Positions 24,334 through 34,189 of a stretch of 64,000 nucleotides of DNA are shown here, in pieces; the first letter of the stretch is position 1; every line of letters starts with the position of its first letter. A program made the translations under genes and the position numbers. Source of the DNA: Membranipora membranacea (taxonomy: Eukaryota; Bryozoa; Gymnolaemata; Cheilostomatida; Membraniporidae); NCBI GenBank assembly GCA_914767715.1, contig OU612070.1, positions 22,556,025-22,620,024 on the forward strand, given 5' to 3'. The notes under the pieces were generated by a model. It searched no databases, had not been told where the DNA came from, and saw only the letters and a program-made list of their open reading frames with translations.

Positions 24334-25509
24334 GACTGATTTTCTTGCAAGCCACCGGGCTTATAAAAAGTTTGATACTTGATACAATAGGCCTTTTCAA
24401 ACAAACAAGATTGCTATGACGTCATGCTGACTTACTGATTCATGTACATTTGTGTCAGCGATATATATGCCTTGTAGAGTGACAGCTCAATACAATAATA
24501 TGAGATGTTGTAAAATGTTTGAGTGTGCTAACTTGACTATTATGACAAATAAACAATGAACAACGGAGCACACACTGCACTGAGATGAGAATTGATATAC
24601 ACAATCAATGATGTCCAGTCTATATCTGGACAATGGGTAATACACTACTATCATGACACAATGAATGAGAAGCGAACGCAAGGTTCTCTTATTGTGCAAT
24701 GATGAATATTTGATACAAATCTGGACAGTTTATATTTCCAGATTGATACTGAAATTCTGAACTATGCTAACTGTATATGGATATTTATGATGTCCAAAAT
24801 GTGTGGGATATTTGGCTACACTGATTAATATGGTATATCACACAACTAAATTTGGATTATTTTACAACTGACTATAAACACCTGTGTCAGACAATTATGC
24901 ACACATTTGTTTATGCACTTCTAAAGATTTGTCTGAACGGATATAAATGGATGAGTCGCTGTGAATGGCAATGAATTAACAATACAAGGTTTCACAAGCT
25001 CATCACAAACTATTAGCTGATACAGTTTTGACAGGGCTTTCCAAGAGCAAAATACTGATCAGCAAGACTTCCCAAGTACGCAGTGCTGAGAAGGGCAAAA
25101 AACTCTGACTCTGCCCCCGCTGACGACCTGGTTAATTGCTGTCCACAATCAAATCACGAGGGGGAAATGTTCCCGACCTGGGCTTTGTGTAGGGGAGAAA
25201 ATTGGGCAAACCTGGCGGAAAATATCCTGTTTCAGCTTACAACCAAAAATCTAAAAATTACCTCAATAAAAAGTTAAGATAAAACCCCTAAATGATACTC
25301 AAAAATTAAAAACTGATACTATTACAAAAAATAAAGGTGAATACAACTTATCACTTTTGAGTGCAGATAACTTCTCGGCTTCAGAGGTGAAGGGTATCCT
25401 CATGAATTAGCTGAGATAAATGTTAGTGTCACTGCACACTCTGTAGACTGTGTTGACTGTAGACGCTGCGTAGCAGCAGACGTAGATACTGCAACAGGAT
25501 GTAGACTCT
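24334..25509. other. No gene recognised
   Basis: This could include the 5' leader of the BEL copy. No primer-binding site or LTR border could be identified. Confidence 0.4.
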
Positions 25510-25520
25510 AGTGAGGAAGG

Positions 25521-25690
25521 CTACACGGTTTTAACTGATGTGTGGCAAATCTCATTGACGTTAGATTGCCTGCACACGGTTTGACTGTTGTGTGGCAAGT
25601 CTCATTGACGTTAGACTACCTACACGGTTTGACTGTTTGACAATAGTAGCGAAATCTAATTGACGGTAGATTGTCGCCACGGACTGTTGA
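25521..25690. repeat. Degenerate tandem repeat, unit about 50 bp, three copies
   Basis: CTACACGGTTT, GTGTGGCAA, then TCTCATTGACGTTAGA recur with starts near 25521, 25572 and 25620. The last unit is altered to TCTAATTGACGGTAGA. Confidence 0.75.
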
Positions 25691-25718
25691 GATGTGAAAA
25701 TTCTGTAGGGCAGAATAG

Positions 25719-26043
25719 TTCACTGTCACTTTATATCGGAGTGACGATATCTTTGATGGGGAAATCCAGACTAATAGCTTGGAATTCACTGTTACTTTGA
25801 CTTGAGAGAGCTGTGTGTCACTGTGTAACAGAGTGACGATAGCTTGGTTGAGAAATCCGGTCTGAGAACTTAGACTTCACTGTTCCTTTGTCCTATAATG
25901 TCACTTTATAACGAAGCGACGAGACTGTATAAATCCCCGAACAAGCCGAAGATCTTACTGTTACTTGATTCTGTTGTGTCACTTTATAACGGAGTGACGA
26001 GAGAGTTTATCTGCACTAAATCTCCGAAGGGCCGAAGATTTCA
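25719..26043. repeat. Degenerate tandem repeat, unit about 78-92 bp, four copies with a conserved hairpin motif
   Basis: GTCACT, then a 9-base loop, then AGTGAC (AGCGAC in unit 3) recurs at about 25725, 25817, 25900 and 25978. Between copies the segments AAATCCGG or AAATCCCCG and TTCACTGTTACTTTG also repeat. It abuts the 206-bp repeat directly. Confidence 0.75.
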
Positions 26044-26249
26044 CTTTAGCAAACCACGCTAAATTTGCTAGACGACAGATTTGAGGACGCAAGCGTGAGA
26101 TTGTCACTGATTACTTGTTGATAATACTTGAGAGCTTGAGTAATCGATTTATAACATTATCGATATCTTTATTATTTGCCTCTTTCTCTACTGTACACCA
26201 CCAAATTCACCGTGAAATCTGAAAGGATCATGTGAAAAAATAGTAACTA
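26044..26249. repeat. 206-bp direct repeat, right copy
   Basis: Same segment as 21676-21881 (204 of 206 positions identical), in the same orientation, 4,368 bp away. It overlaps the 3' end of the LINE-like frame at 26188-26553. Confidence 0.85.
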
Positions 26250-26553
26250 CTATATATTCATTCATGAAATGGTCGTCTTCTACGTATTTGATGGCAAGTG
26301 TTTTAGTTAGTTTCTGAATGTGTAAATCTATGTCGTGATACTCAATACCATGTTTAGAACAAACTTTAAAAATCTTTCTGATAGTTTTTTTATCACTGGC
26401 ATAGATGCAAGTAAAAATAATAGGTAAACAATCGGAGATAAGGGACATGATAAAACTTTGGAATAACATATTGGCTAGAGGTTTGGAGCTAAAATACACA
26501 AAATTCATCACAACATACATTCTTCTTACTGCAGTTGTAACCACTGATTGCAC
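26188..26553 (-). pseudogene. Probable LINE reverse-transcriptase C-terminal fragment
   Basis: The minus-strand frame of 121 codons contains LFQSFIMSLISDCLP followed by KKTIRKIFKVCSK, the pattern of the helical thumb region in non-LTR reverse transcriptases (a 'sfi.Sl' motif followed by a basic helix). No catalytic YADD is present and nothing extends the similarity upstream. Its end lies in the 206-bp repeat. The assignment rests on pattern only. Confidence 0.4.
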
Positions 26554-27239
26554 ATGCCCATGAAATTAAAAGCAAGGTATCTAACTTTATCAGACAATAC
26601 AATATTTGTTCCATTCAATACAAGAGTAGGGGCATGGGGTTTAACATGTTTGGTTGAAAACATAATTTCTTGGGTCTTAGTTAATATTAATAATTAATGT
26701 TAAAAAAATGATTTCCAGGTGACTGAGATCGCATAAAAATAATGATGGTTTAGTTTTTATTTAGCATGTTTATGTTTTCATTAGGGGCGGCCGACATGCT
26801 TGGATGGCTGGATGCAGAGGCGTAAGAGGCTCTAGGTTGAGAGGGTGTGGAAGTGGCGTACTGGTGGCTGTGGTTCAGTTGAAGGGGGATGAGCGGTGTC
26901 AGGTTTTGTTAGGGAAGTGATTAGGATGGGGGGATAGGCATGTTTTGGGGATACAGTAAAGCTTGGGGTGCGGTTGGCTGGGCAGATGAGCTGATCTAGG
27001 CCTGACAAATTGGCAATTTTATAAAATCACCAAACGGCCCTCGCATAGCGGCCTGTAGCGTTTCAATTGATTTCGTAATGATTTTTCCTAACTCTCTTTG
27101 AAATCATAACTCTTAGTTATGATTTCAATGGTTTCAACACCTTCACAGCTTTGAAACTCGCGCTAGACACAAGAGTCAAAGACTGCCTGTTCCTGAGTTT
27201 GAACTTTATATATTGTTATTCTACCTACCACCTCGCTGA
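26554..27239. other. No gene; contains a 12-bp hairpin at 27100-27126
   Basis: GAAATCATAACT and AGTTATGATTTC are perfect inverted arms with a 3-base loop. The rest shows a purine/GT-rich patch at 26,790-26,990 and nothing coding. Confidence 0.5.
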
Positions 27240-27249
27240 TAGTACTGGT

Positions 27250-28125
27250 ATAGGCCGAGTTTTCATGACTTGTGTATTTTCTATTTGAGCCATCCATTTT
27301 AGACTTGGAATGTGGTCATCCCAGATCGTACGTACAGCTTGATCCATCGCATCAGTAATCAGTAATCTGTCATTGGCAGTCGGAAGTAAGTTGACAGGTT
27401 TAACCTCCGTCAGCTTATCGAGAGGAGTTCACCCTTTCAATGGATTGAAAGGGACTTGGTCCAGAAAGGCCAGTGATATTTTCATGATTGTGAGAAAGTT
27501 TACTTGTTTACTCGACAGAAGCATGCCTGCTCTTGATCTGCTTGTCGACATTGTCAAAGGCCAGAGTAAATGCTCTACCGCCATCGATCCAATTCTGGAG
27601 CTCACTATCGTATTCGGCAGCAAATTTTAATTGTTTACGGTTTCTCGAGGATCTTGATGGGCAGTCAGAGTAGGCTGCGAGCTGGTCCATACACTGCTCT
27701 GTGGCACCGCCTTGTATTAGGACGGAAGACATGCAGTATTTGAATTCAGACATGCGTTTACTGTATATTGACAGTGATTTTGCGATCACTGTGTTGATGG
27801 CAGGCAGACGAGAACGTAGCGTCTTTTCACTAAATCTCTTGTTGCGTACTGTCACAGCCTTAATAATACGTTTGGTGATTGGCAGCCTTTGTGATGTCTC
27901 AGTGTCAGGCTTTACCATGTCTAAATCCTTCAGTGATTCTGGTGAAACCGATTTAAGCATGGACTCTGGATCTTTGGCATAATCTCTGACTCATTTCTGG
28001 AGCAATTTTGTGGTGGATCCTATAACTAGCTCCTGGAACTGCTCCTTGGTAAGCAACGTTCGAACCCCAGCCACAATGTTGCCATCCCTAATCTTGCTTA
28101 GAGCAATGGCCTCTTAAGATGTTAC
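27250..28125 (-). pseudogene. DUF6589-like (possible KDZ-type transposon) gene remnant
   Basis: Coding similarity is split over frames on the minus strand. The first piece (about 28125-28000) ends at a stop after a GSTTKLLQK-like segment. The main piece, 27960-27508, carries basic helices (TKRIIKAVTVRNKRF), a FKYCMSSVLIQGGATEQ segment, and then AFTLAFDNVDKQ, a motif I associate with DUF6589/KDZ-like proteins of invertebrates (DNVD). A frameshift follows near 27520, and a further piece (about 27360-27255) reads MDQAVRTIWDDHIPSLKWM. With several frame breaks this is a dead copy. Family assignment is from motif memory only. Confidence 0.4.
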
Positions 28126-28721
28126 CCGCTACAAAAGATAATGTGATTTAGTTTCCTTCAGCTATTGGTAGTTACAACAACAATCACCATTCGCAGGTGG
28201 GGAGCATTGGCTGCCCAAATCTTGGTTTTTGTTCCCCGGATCATGACAATGACGATCGTCGCTATAATAACTCAAAAACAAAGCTGCTTTCAAATATATT
28301 GATGAGTGACCATAGCAGTTTTCATTAGTTGTGAATGGGTTAATATTTCTGGAAGATTTACACGGACAATAACAGAGAAAAAGCCTATATTATATTGATG
28401 TCATGGCATTCAGTTGTACCAAATGAGTGACTATTATGGAAAGTGTAGTATGTAGTCTAGTGAAATATATGCAAAACTGAGATTTATGCAATTATTTTTC
28501 AATGATGGAAGGAAAACCCCACGAAATTTGTGTGCATATTTATCTACATATAAATGGTTCTTAGACTGTGTTTTGGGTGAGTGACACACCCCATCAGCAG
28601 GATGATTTTGAGAGCTATACACATATATAGTTTGATGTGTTGTTAACTACATGATAATAACCATTTGGCAGTTTACCAGTCTAGAAAAAAGTTGTGAGAA
28701 AAACAGAGAGCATTGTACACT
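28126..28721. other. No gene recognised
   Basis: AT-rich spacer ending at the left box cluster of the pogo-like unit. Confidence 0.5.
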
Positions 28722-28779
28722 GTCCCAGAGTGCCCCTATGTCGGGGCACATTGGGACAGGGCTCGGGGCACTCTGGGAC
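28722..28779. repeat. Left cluster of GGGGCAC-box repeats flanking the pogo transposase
   Basis: Three boxes occur: GTCCCAGAGTGCCCC at 28722-28736 (inverted), GGGGCACATTGGGAC at 28743-28757, and GGGGCACTCTGGGAC at 28765-28779. The first and third form a perfect 15-bp inverted repeat. They are probable terminal or subterminal transposase-binding sites of the unit containing the 28.9-31.1 kb gene. The outer end is not resolved; a TA dinucleotide precedes the second box at 28737. Confidence 0.75.
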
Positions 28780-28850
28780 TATATGTTCCTATTGAAAATA
28801 ATGTATCACAATATACAGAGAGGTCTTTACTAACTTTTGTTGTTCAACTA

Positions 28851-28856
28851 TTTATT
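28851..28856 (-). promoter_or_regulatory. AATAAA polyadenylation signal
   Basis: On the minus strand AATAAA lies about 50 bp downstream of the stop codon of the pogo-like transposase, a suitable position for 3'-end processing. Confidence 0.55.
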
Positions 28857-28905
28857 CGAGATATAAAACTAATCAAAATTATATTCAACTGTTTTTCAGT
28901 ATAAA

Positions 28906-31086
28906 TCAAAAGTAATAAGATAGGTCAACTGGGAAAACGATCCTCTGGGACAGCCTGCTAGTTCCACCAGTGTTCGTTGGTGGTGGTAGATGAAGGACAA
29001 TATCGGTGTCATCAATATCCGTGATATCTTCCGGCTCAGATTTGATGAAGGAAGGGTTTATACCATGAATAGTCTTGAAAAACAATACAGTCGATAAGAC
29101 TCCACAGCCATCTGTTTCCACTACCATGCCCACGAAATGCCTCACATTGGTCTTCTTCCCAGTAAACTTGACCAGGACGTACTCTCCCACCTCCGTGGTA
29201 GGCCTAGGTGATCTAGGTGGCTCTTCAGTATCTAACTCGTCTCCAGAACTGTCTTCTTTCTCTAGTCTCTTGGCCAGCGCTTCACCCTCTTTTCCGTCAT
29301 CATCATCGCTCGATTCCGGAGTCAGTATTTTGGCCCTTTTCTTTGGTGGCTTCTTCTTTGCCTCCAGTTCTTTCAACATCTGCTGCTTAACAGGCGTATC
29401 AGTGAGGACCATGGACTTCACTTTCCTTCGATTTGAGGTTGCATTCTTGCGGGGTCCAGCTTTTGGATATGGACGAAGGTCTTGGGGAGTAAAATCGTTG
29501 GGCGATCTGATCAATTCACTGGTCGATGGTGTAGGTTCAGTAACTGTGGCAGCGGGCAGCGGATTTTGAGATTGACCAGAAAGACCTGCAGGAGGTAATG
29601 CTGGGACTTGGACCGGAGCTGGACGGTCTGTAACAGCCGAAGCCAAATATTCATCATCACTAAAGATGTCCGAGTTGCATGGGTGGATCCCAGAGACGCG
29701 GAAGCCCGACAGAATATTGGCTGGTGTAAAGGCTTTGTGGAAACTCTCGCCAAGCAGCGCTCCTATATCATGAATTGATATAGTTCTAGCCGGATTGTTG
29801 AGCATCCATCTGTTGCAGGTGTCATTATAGTACTTTTTCAGCGGGCCATACACAGTCCGATCTAACGGCTGCAGTTTATGACTGCAGTGGGGCGGGAATG
29901 TAAGTAATACTACCCCTTTCTCCTTAGCAGCATCAATTGCTGCGATTGAAATGTGGCTGGTGTGATTGTCCAGCAAGAGAAGCACTGGCTTCTCTTTGGA
30001 GCATTTGCAATATTTAGCAAAGTGTTCTATCCACAAAAGAAAAATCTCCTGATTCATCCAGCCGGATGGGTGAGCAGCCCCGCTACTTCCAGGTGGGGTG
30101 CCATTCAGCATGGACTCTTTAAAGTTCACTCTAGGCATGATCAAAAACGGAGGGATATAACCTCCTTGGGCGCTAATGCATCCTACCAGTGTCACGAGTG
30201 TGCCTCTTTCAGCGGATGTGGATACTCCAACCTGCTTCGCATTCTTCAGAGCGATGACCTTTGGCGGCTTGTGTACAGTGGTGAGCGCCGTCTCATCAAT
30301 GTTCCAAATGTCACTAGCCTCAAACTTGTGTTTGATAAGCACAGCCTCTAGGTTGGCAAAGAAGGCAGCGACGTTAGTTCTATTGAAGCTCGTCGCTCGA
30401 CTCAGACTGGTTGCTTCTGGAGTACGTACTGATAAGTTGGGGTGTCTCTTCATGAAGTGGTAGATCCAGTCTTCTCCTGCAATCAATCACAATGGATGGT
30501 TAGCTCGACTTCAAGTAACCCTTAAATATTATAGAATTCTATTAAGCGATAGGTCTACTAGTATTATAACGATCATATTAGCTATATAATGAATACTAGT
30601 ATTATAATGATCATATCAGATATAGGCTTATATGCTGTAATAACGAGTATTTAAGCAGTGGGTATGAGCAGACTGAAAGCAAATACCTGCAGTGCTGTTG
30701 GTGTCCCATGTCGGGGGATACTTCCTGCCGATTGTCTTCGCATATTCATAGGATAATTCCCGTACCATCTTCTTAGTTAGCCCTGCATGGTGCTTGGCTG
30801 CCTCGATAAGGTATTCTTTCAGTAGCGATTCTTGCTCACCAGTGAACACTTGCCTATTGTTCCAATTTGGTTGGTATGAAATATTAGTCGCAGCTTCACC
30901 GTTACCAACAGTCTTTGCCGCGTTCCGGTACTTTGTCACGGCTCTCGCTAGCGTCGACTTGGGAATTGCAAAGGTATCAGCCGCCGCTCTCAAGGATAGT
31001 GTTCCATCTACGACTTCCTTAATAGCCGTTGCAAATACAGTATCATCAGTATGACTCTTGGTTGAGGGAATTCTGGTTCTAACCAT
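28906..31086 (-). CDS. Intact pogo/Tigger-family transposase (psq HTH + CENPB HTH + DDE_1), two exons
   Basis: Exon 1 is 31086-30687 (ATG opening [10 protein letters not shown]) and exon 2 is 30476-28906, joined across a 210-bp GT-AG intron (30686-30477). The splice restores [18 protein letters not shown], giving 656 residues without a stop. Domains: pipsqueak-type HTH at about 13-54; CENPB-type HTH at about 79-150; DDE_1 catalytic core with Asp194 (NIDET), Asp303 (LLDNHTSH) and Asp339 ([13 protein letters not shown]), so the triad is complete with 35 residues between the last two. A basic/acidic linker with likely nuclear signals (KKPPKKRAK) and a C-terminal segment starting [13 protein letters not shown] follow. 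A related tail occurs in the decayed element at 34.7-35.0 kb. It would bind terminal repeats and cut and paste DNA in the nucleus. Box repeats lie on both sides. It may be a recently active transposon or a domesticated gene. Confidence 0.92.
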
Positions 31087-31142
31087 CGTGCTATGTCTAC
31101 AAAATACATTCAAAATACATTATAATCAATTTGGAGGAAATC

Positions 31143-31203
31143 GGGCACAGTGGGACATGTCCCATTGTGCCCCGTAGGGTTTTGTCCCATTGTGCCCCGT
31201 AGG
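31143..31203. repeat. Right cluster of GGGGCAC-box repeats: hairpin plus direct repeat
   Basis: 31143-31172 is a near-perfect palindrome (GGGCACAGTGGGACA with its complement, one mismatch). A 21-bp segment starting TGTCCCATTGTGCCCC occurs at 31158-31178 and again at 31183-31203 (25-bp offset). Read inward, the two boxes mirror the tandem boxes at 28743 and 28765, and TA follows outward at 31204-31208. It lies about 57 bp upstream of the transposase ATG. Confidence 0.75.
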
Positions 31204-31522
31204 TTAACAGTTCAAACAAACTCTTTTTTTTCATTAAAAGGAATGTAAATCAATATAATGCTGTACTCAATCAATCAAACACTCATTATCACTGTCCACA
31301 ATACTTAGAGCCTATCTGTAGATGGTACCCAGTCAACACAATTATGTATATTGTATGTGACAAAATATTTACTTTTTGAACTAAAAATTTTATTTTACTC
31401 ACCAAATTTTATCCTGTGTCAGCATGAGGTTGAATATAATATGGCTGCCTCAATATGTCATTTCCTGTTAGAAAACTGAAAATCAAACCCAGCAGGAGCA
31501 TACAACTCTCAGAAATGAACCC

Positions 31523-31555
31523 GTCCCACTGTGCCCGATGTCCCAAGGTACCCCC
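31523..31555. repeat. Additional GGGCAC-box copy, possible outer end of the pogo-like unit
   Basis: GTCCCACTGTGCCCGATG followed by TCCCAAGGTACCCCC. Read on the minus strand it is a box preceded by TACCTTGGGACATC. It could be the true right terminus or a solo copy. No exact left partner was found. Confidence 0.5.
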
Positions 31556-32585
31556 GCCTCCCCTACATGAAAATTTTGTCAGCAGAACCTCAAACCTAAA
31601 ACTGAGAGTTTAAATTAGTATAGTCCTACTAGATAATCTTACCTATCAATCATTCCATGGAACCCAAAAGCGAGATCTTTTGAGGCACATGACAGAAATA
31701 TCTGGTGCTAAGACTCAAGACTACTGGTCTGGCCATGAGGGAAAAGCTTCTTGATAGCTTTCACTACTGGGTAGATAGTACAGCACTGACTTTCTTGTAT
31801 ACTTGACTACCTGAATAGAAGATAAACGACAATTCTCAATCAATGTTTTCTTCAGATTTTGGAAATTAGTTACGTAACAAGAATTTTCGGTAGGTTTCCC
31901 AACAAGCTATACATGTACAAGTCCATATTTTCCAAAATAACACCATATTCATTCTCTATCAACAGACATCATGTAAAAAAATACTGCTTGTGCTTGATTC
32001 TTCAAGATCTAATATAAAGGTAAAGGAGCTATTGTTACATGAGTCTAGCCAGTCTGTTTTCGTTGCATGGCTACACTTTTTATAGTGCACATTGGCTAGG
32101 AATTCATGAACACATGCTAAATGACCTAGCATGGCGGTATGACTAGATAGTATGGGGTAATAAATAGCAATACTAATATGTTTATGATTCGCTGATCAGT
32201 TAAAAATCCCCTGATATGTATAGCTATAAATTGACAACCGTGCGCTGATCTGTGAACTCGCCTCCCTACCTTCTCATAGCATTACAATTTTGCATTCCAA
32301 TCAATGTGTATAGCATGTGGCTCATTAGCACAAGCTGGGCATTCAAACAAGCTAAACTCCTGTTGAAATCCACTGAGCTCTAACCACCTCTAACAGTTTC
32401 CATTCTTTGATAACTGCGTTCATTACCTCTGGGCGTATTGTGTAATCGTTTAAAAATACAAACTAGGTGCAGGATTCAATTATCCTACAGCTTGTTCGAT
32501 GATGTACAAAAAATTATTGAAGGGCAGTGTCAACATTACATTACCTCTTACATCGCAATCTTCAATAAGGATCAAATTATCTTAC
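31556..32585. other. No gene recognised
   Basis: AT-rich spacer. Downstream exons of the proline-rich gene could lie here but none could be supported. Confidence 0.4.
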
Positions 32586-33351
32586 CTTCAATGCACTCAC
32601 GTTCATCAGCTTCACCTCCAATGCTTGGCTGGAGAATTCCACCAGCAGTGACGTCGTCATCATCACCATTATCATAGGACCAAATGCGAGTCATTGTTGG
32701 TGAGGGACAAGGCCACACTGGGAACACTCCAGGAGATAATGAAAGAATAGGTGAAGATAAAGATGCCATGGTGGTTGTAGCAGTAGTAGTTTTTGTCATG
32801 GTGACACTCTGGTGAGTTGTTATCAGCGCTGCCGCTGCTGCTGTAGTGATGCTCTGGTGGGTTGTGGTTGTTGGTCTGGCAGCTGAGGTTACATGCGGTG
32901 GAGAAGTTGGTAGATCTCTTTCGGCCTCAATAAGTGGAGCTGTAGCAGTGGCTGCTGGAAAATTTCTTTTCAACTGCGTACGTGGTAAAGATGGTGTCCA
33001 GACACCAGGTGGCAGTCTTGGTGTGTAAATACCAGGTGGCAGTCTTGGTGTGTAAATACCAGGTGGCAGTCTTGGTGTGTAGGTACCAGGTGGCAGTCTT
33101 GGTGTGTAAATACCAGGTGGCAGTCTTGGTGTGTAAATACAGGGTGGCAGTCTTGGAGTCCTAACAGGGCTAACATAAGGAATTGAACCAGTTGGAACTC
33201 TCTTCAATTCTGGTGTCTTCAGTAACAAATTGAGCGGGTTTAGATTGGACACTTTGTCACCAGTGGGATGTGGCATGTACTTCACCAAGATAGTAGCAGG
33301 CGATGCCTTTTTCGCCAAAACCTGTACTTCAGCTGGCTGCGGCAATGTTAT
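32586..33351 (-). CDS. Internal exon of an unidentified proline-rich 9-residue-repeat protein
   Basis: A 766-nt open stretch is bounded on the minus strand by an acceptor (TTTTTAATTAG, AG at 33353-33352) and a donor (GAAG then GTAAGATA, GT at 32585-32584), with phase 0 in and phase 1 out. It codes about 255 residues. The N-terminal part is basic and Lys/Leu/Pro-rich (LAKKASPATILVKYMPHP). Six tandem copies of TPRLPPGIY (variants PPCIY, PPGTY, PPGVW) follow, then a Thr-rich region (TTTTHQSITTAAAAA) and an acidic stretch (SYDNGDDDDV). The first codon listed for this frame is TTG, so no start is present; the exon is internal. No domain is recognised and neighbouring exons were not found. Confidence 0.55.
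33003..33164. repeat. 27-bp coding minisatellite (six units)
   Basis: A unit reading CCAGGTGGCAGTCTTGGTG plus TGTAAATA repeats six times. It is in frame on the minus strand and encodes the TPRLPPGIY repeats. Units are almost identical, indicating recent expansion or contraction. Confidence 0.92.
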
Positions 33352-34187
33352 CTAATTAAAAAAGAATTGGTACATGTAGCCAGTTTTACTCAAAAATTAC
33401 AAGCTGATATTGCAACCATATCAGCAAATTGTAAATGTTTTGCAACGTTCCATCTCTTTTGCAATGTTCAATGTTCAGCAGCATATATTGTCTTGCAGCG
33501 TTAAGACATGATATTTATACCAATTAATCCATAAGAAAAACAATATAGATTGTCTAAAATTTTTGTTTCCATTTTTTGCTGTGAGCACACAACATCTGGT
33601 TTACATGACAACAACTGATAATGAATTATTTGAAATTGGATCAAGCACTGATTGATATGAAAATGTGGCTGTAAACAATTTTTACTGGTCTGATAGAATA
33701 ACCCTCAGATTGAAAATCTTCGGCCTTACATTAATCATATTGGATCAATCGCGTGAAATATAATTATAGGATGTACCAATATATATTGTATTCTGAGAAA
33801 ATGACAGCTGGAGGACTTCTAATTTTAAAGATAATAAGGATGGTAAGCATATTGATGAAGGGCAAAGGCCTTAGCTATTGTGAATAGGAGCATTCGATAT
33901 GGTTTTCAGGTCATCATATCACCATACGACTTTCAAAGTTGCAGTACCACCACGAATGTTCACATGTGAAACGAGTACACTTCAATTTTCACTTCCATTG
34001 ATAAGCTTCAACTGCGTATGGCTGTATTGGTGGCACAGGAATATCAGGATGTGATTGTATGTGATGCTTTCTCAGATATTTCTCCGTCACATATTTATTT
34101 TGCAGTATATGGAGACCTAAACAGATTAATAAAATTAATATGGTATGTGATAATTGCTTTGCATCAACAGTGACCTTTGAATTAGAA
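33352..34187. other. No gene recognised
   Basis: AT-rich sequence with short frames only. Confidence 0.5.
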
Positions 34188-34189
34188 TA

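Noticed and set aside
21676-26249. Confirmed LTR retrotransposon with 206-bp LTRs
   Set aside because: No TG...CA termini, primer-binding site or target duplication, and one copy is continuous with LINE-like sequence. Kept only as an alternative.
29075-29569. Plus-strand frame of 164 codons
   Set aside because: Antisense shadow of the pogo transposase exon; Ser/Phe-rich composition reflects the complementary strand.
32846-33176. Repeat proteins in other frames of the 27-bp minisatellite
   Set aside because: The HQDCHLVF and VAVLVCKYQ repeats come from the same minisatellite. Only the TPRLPPGIY frame extends to good splice sites.
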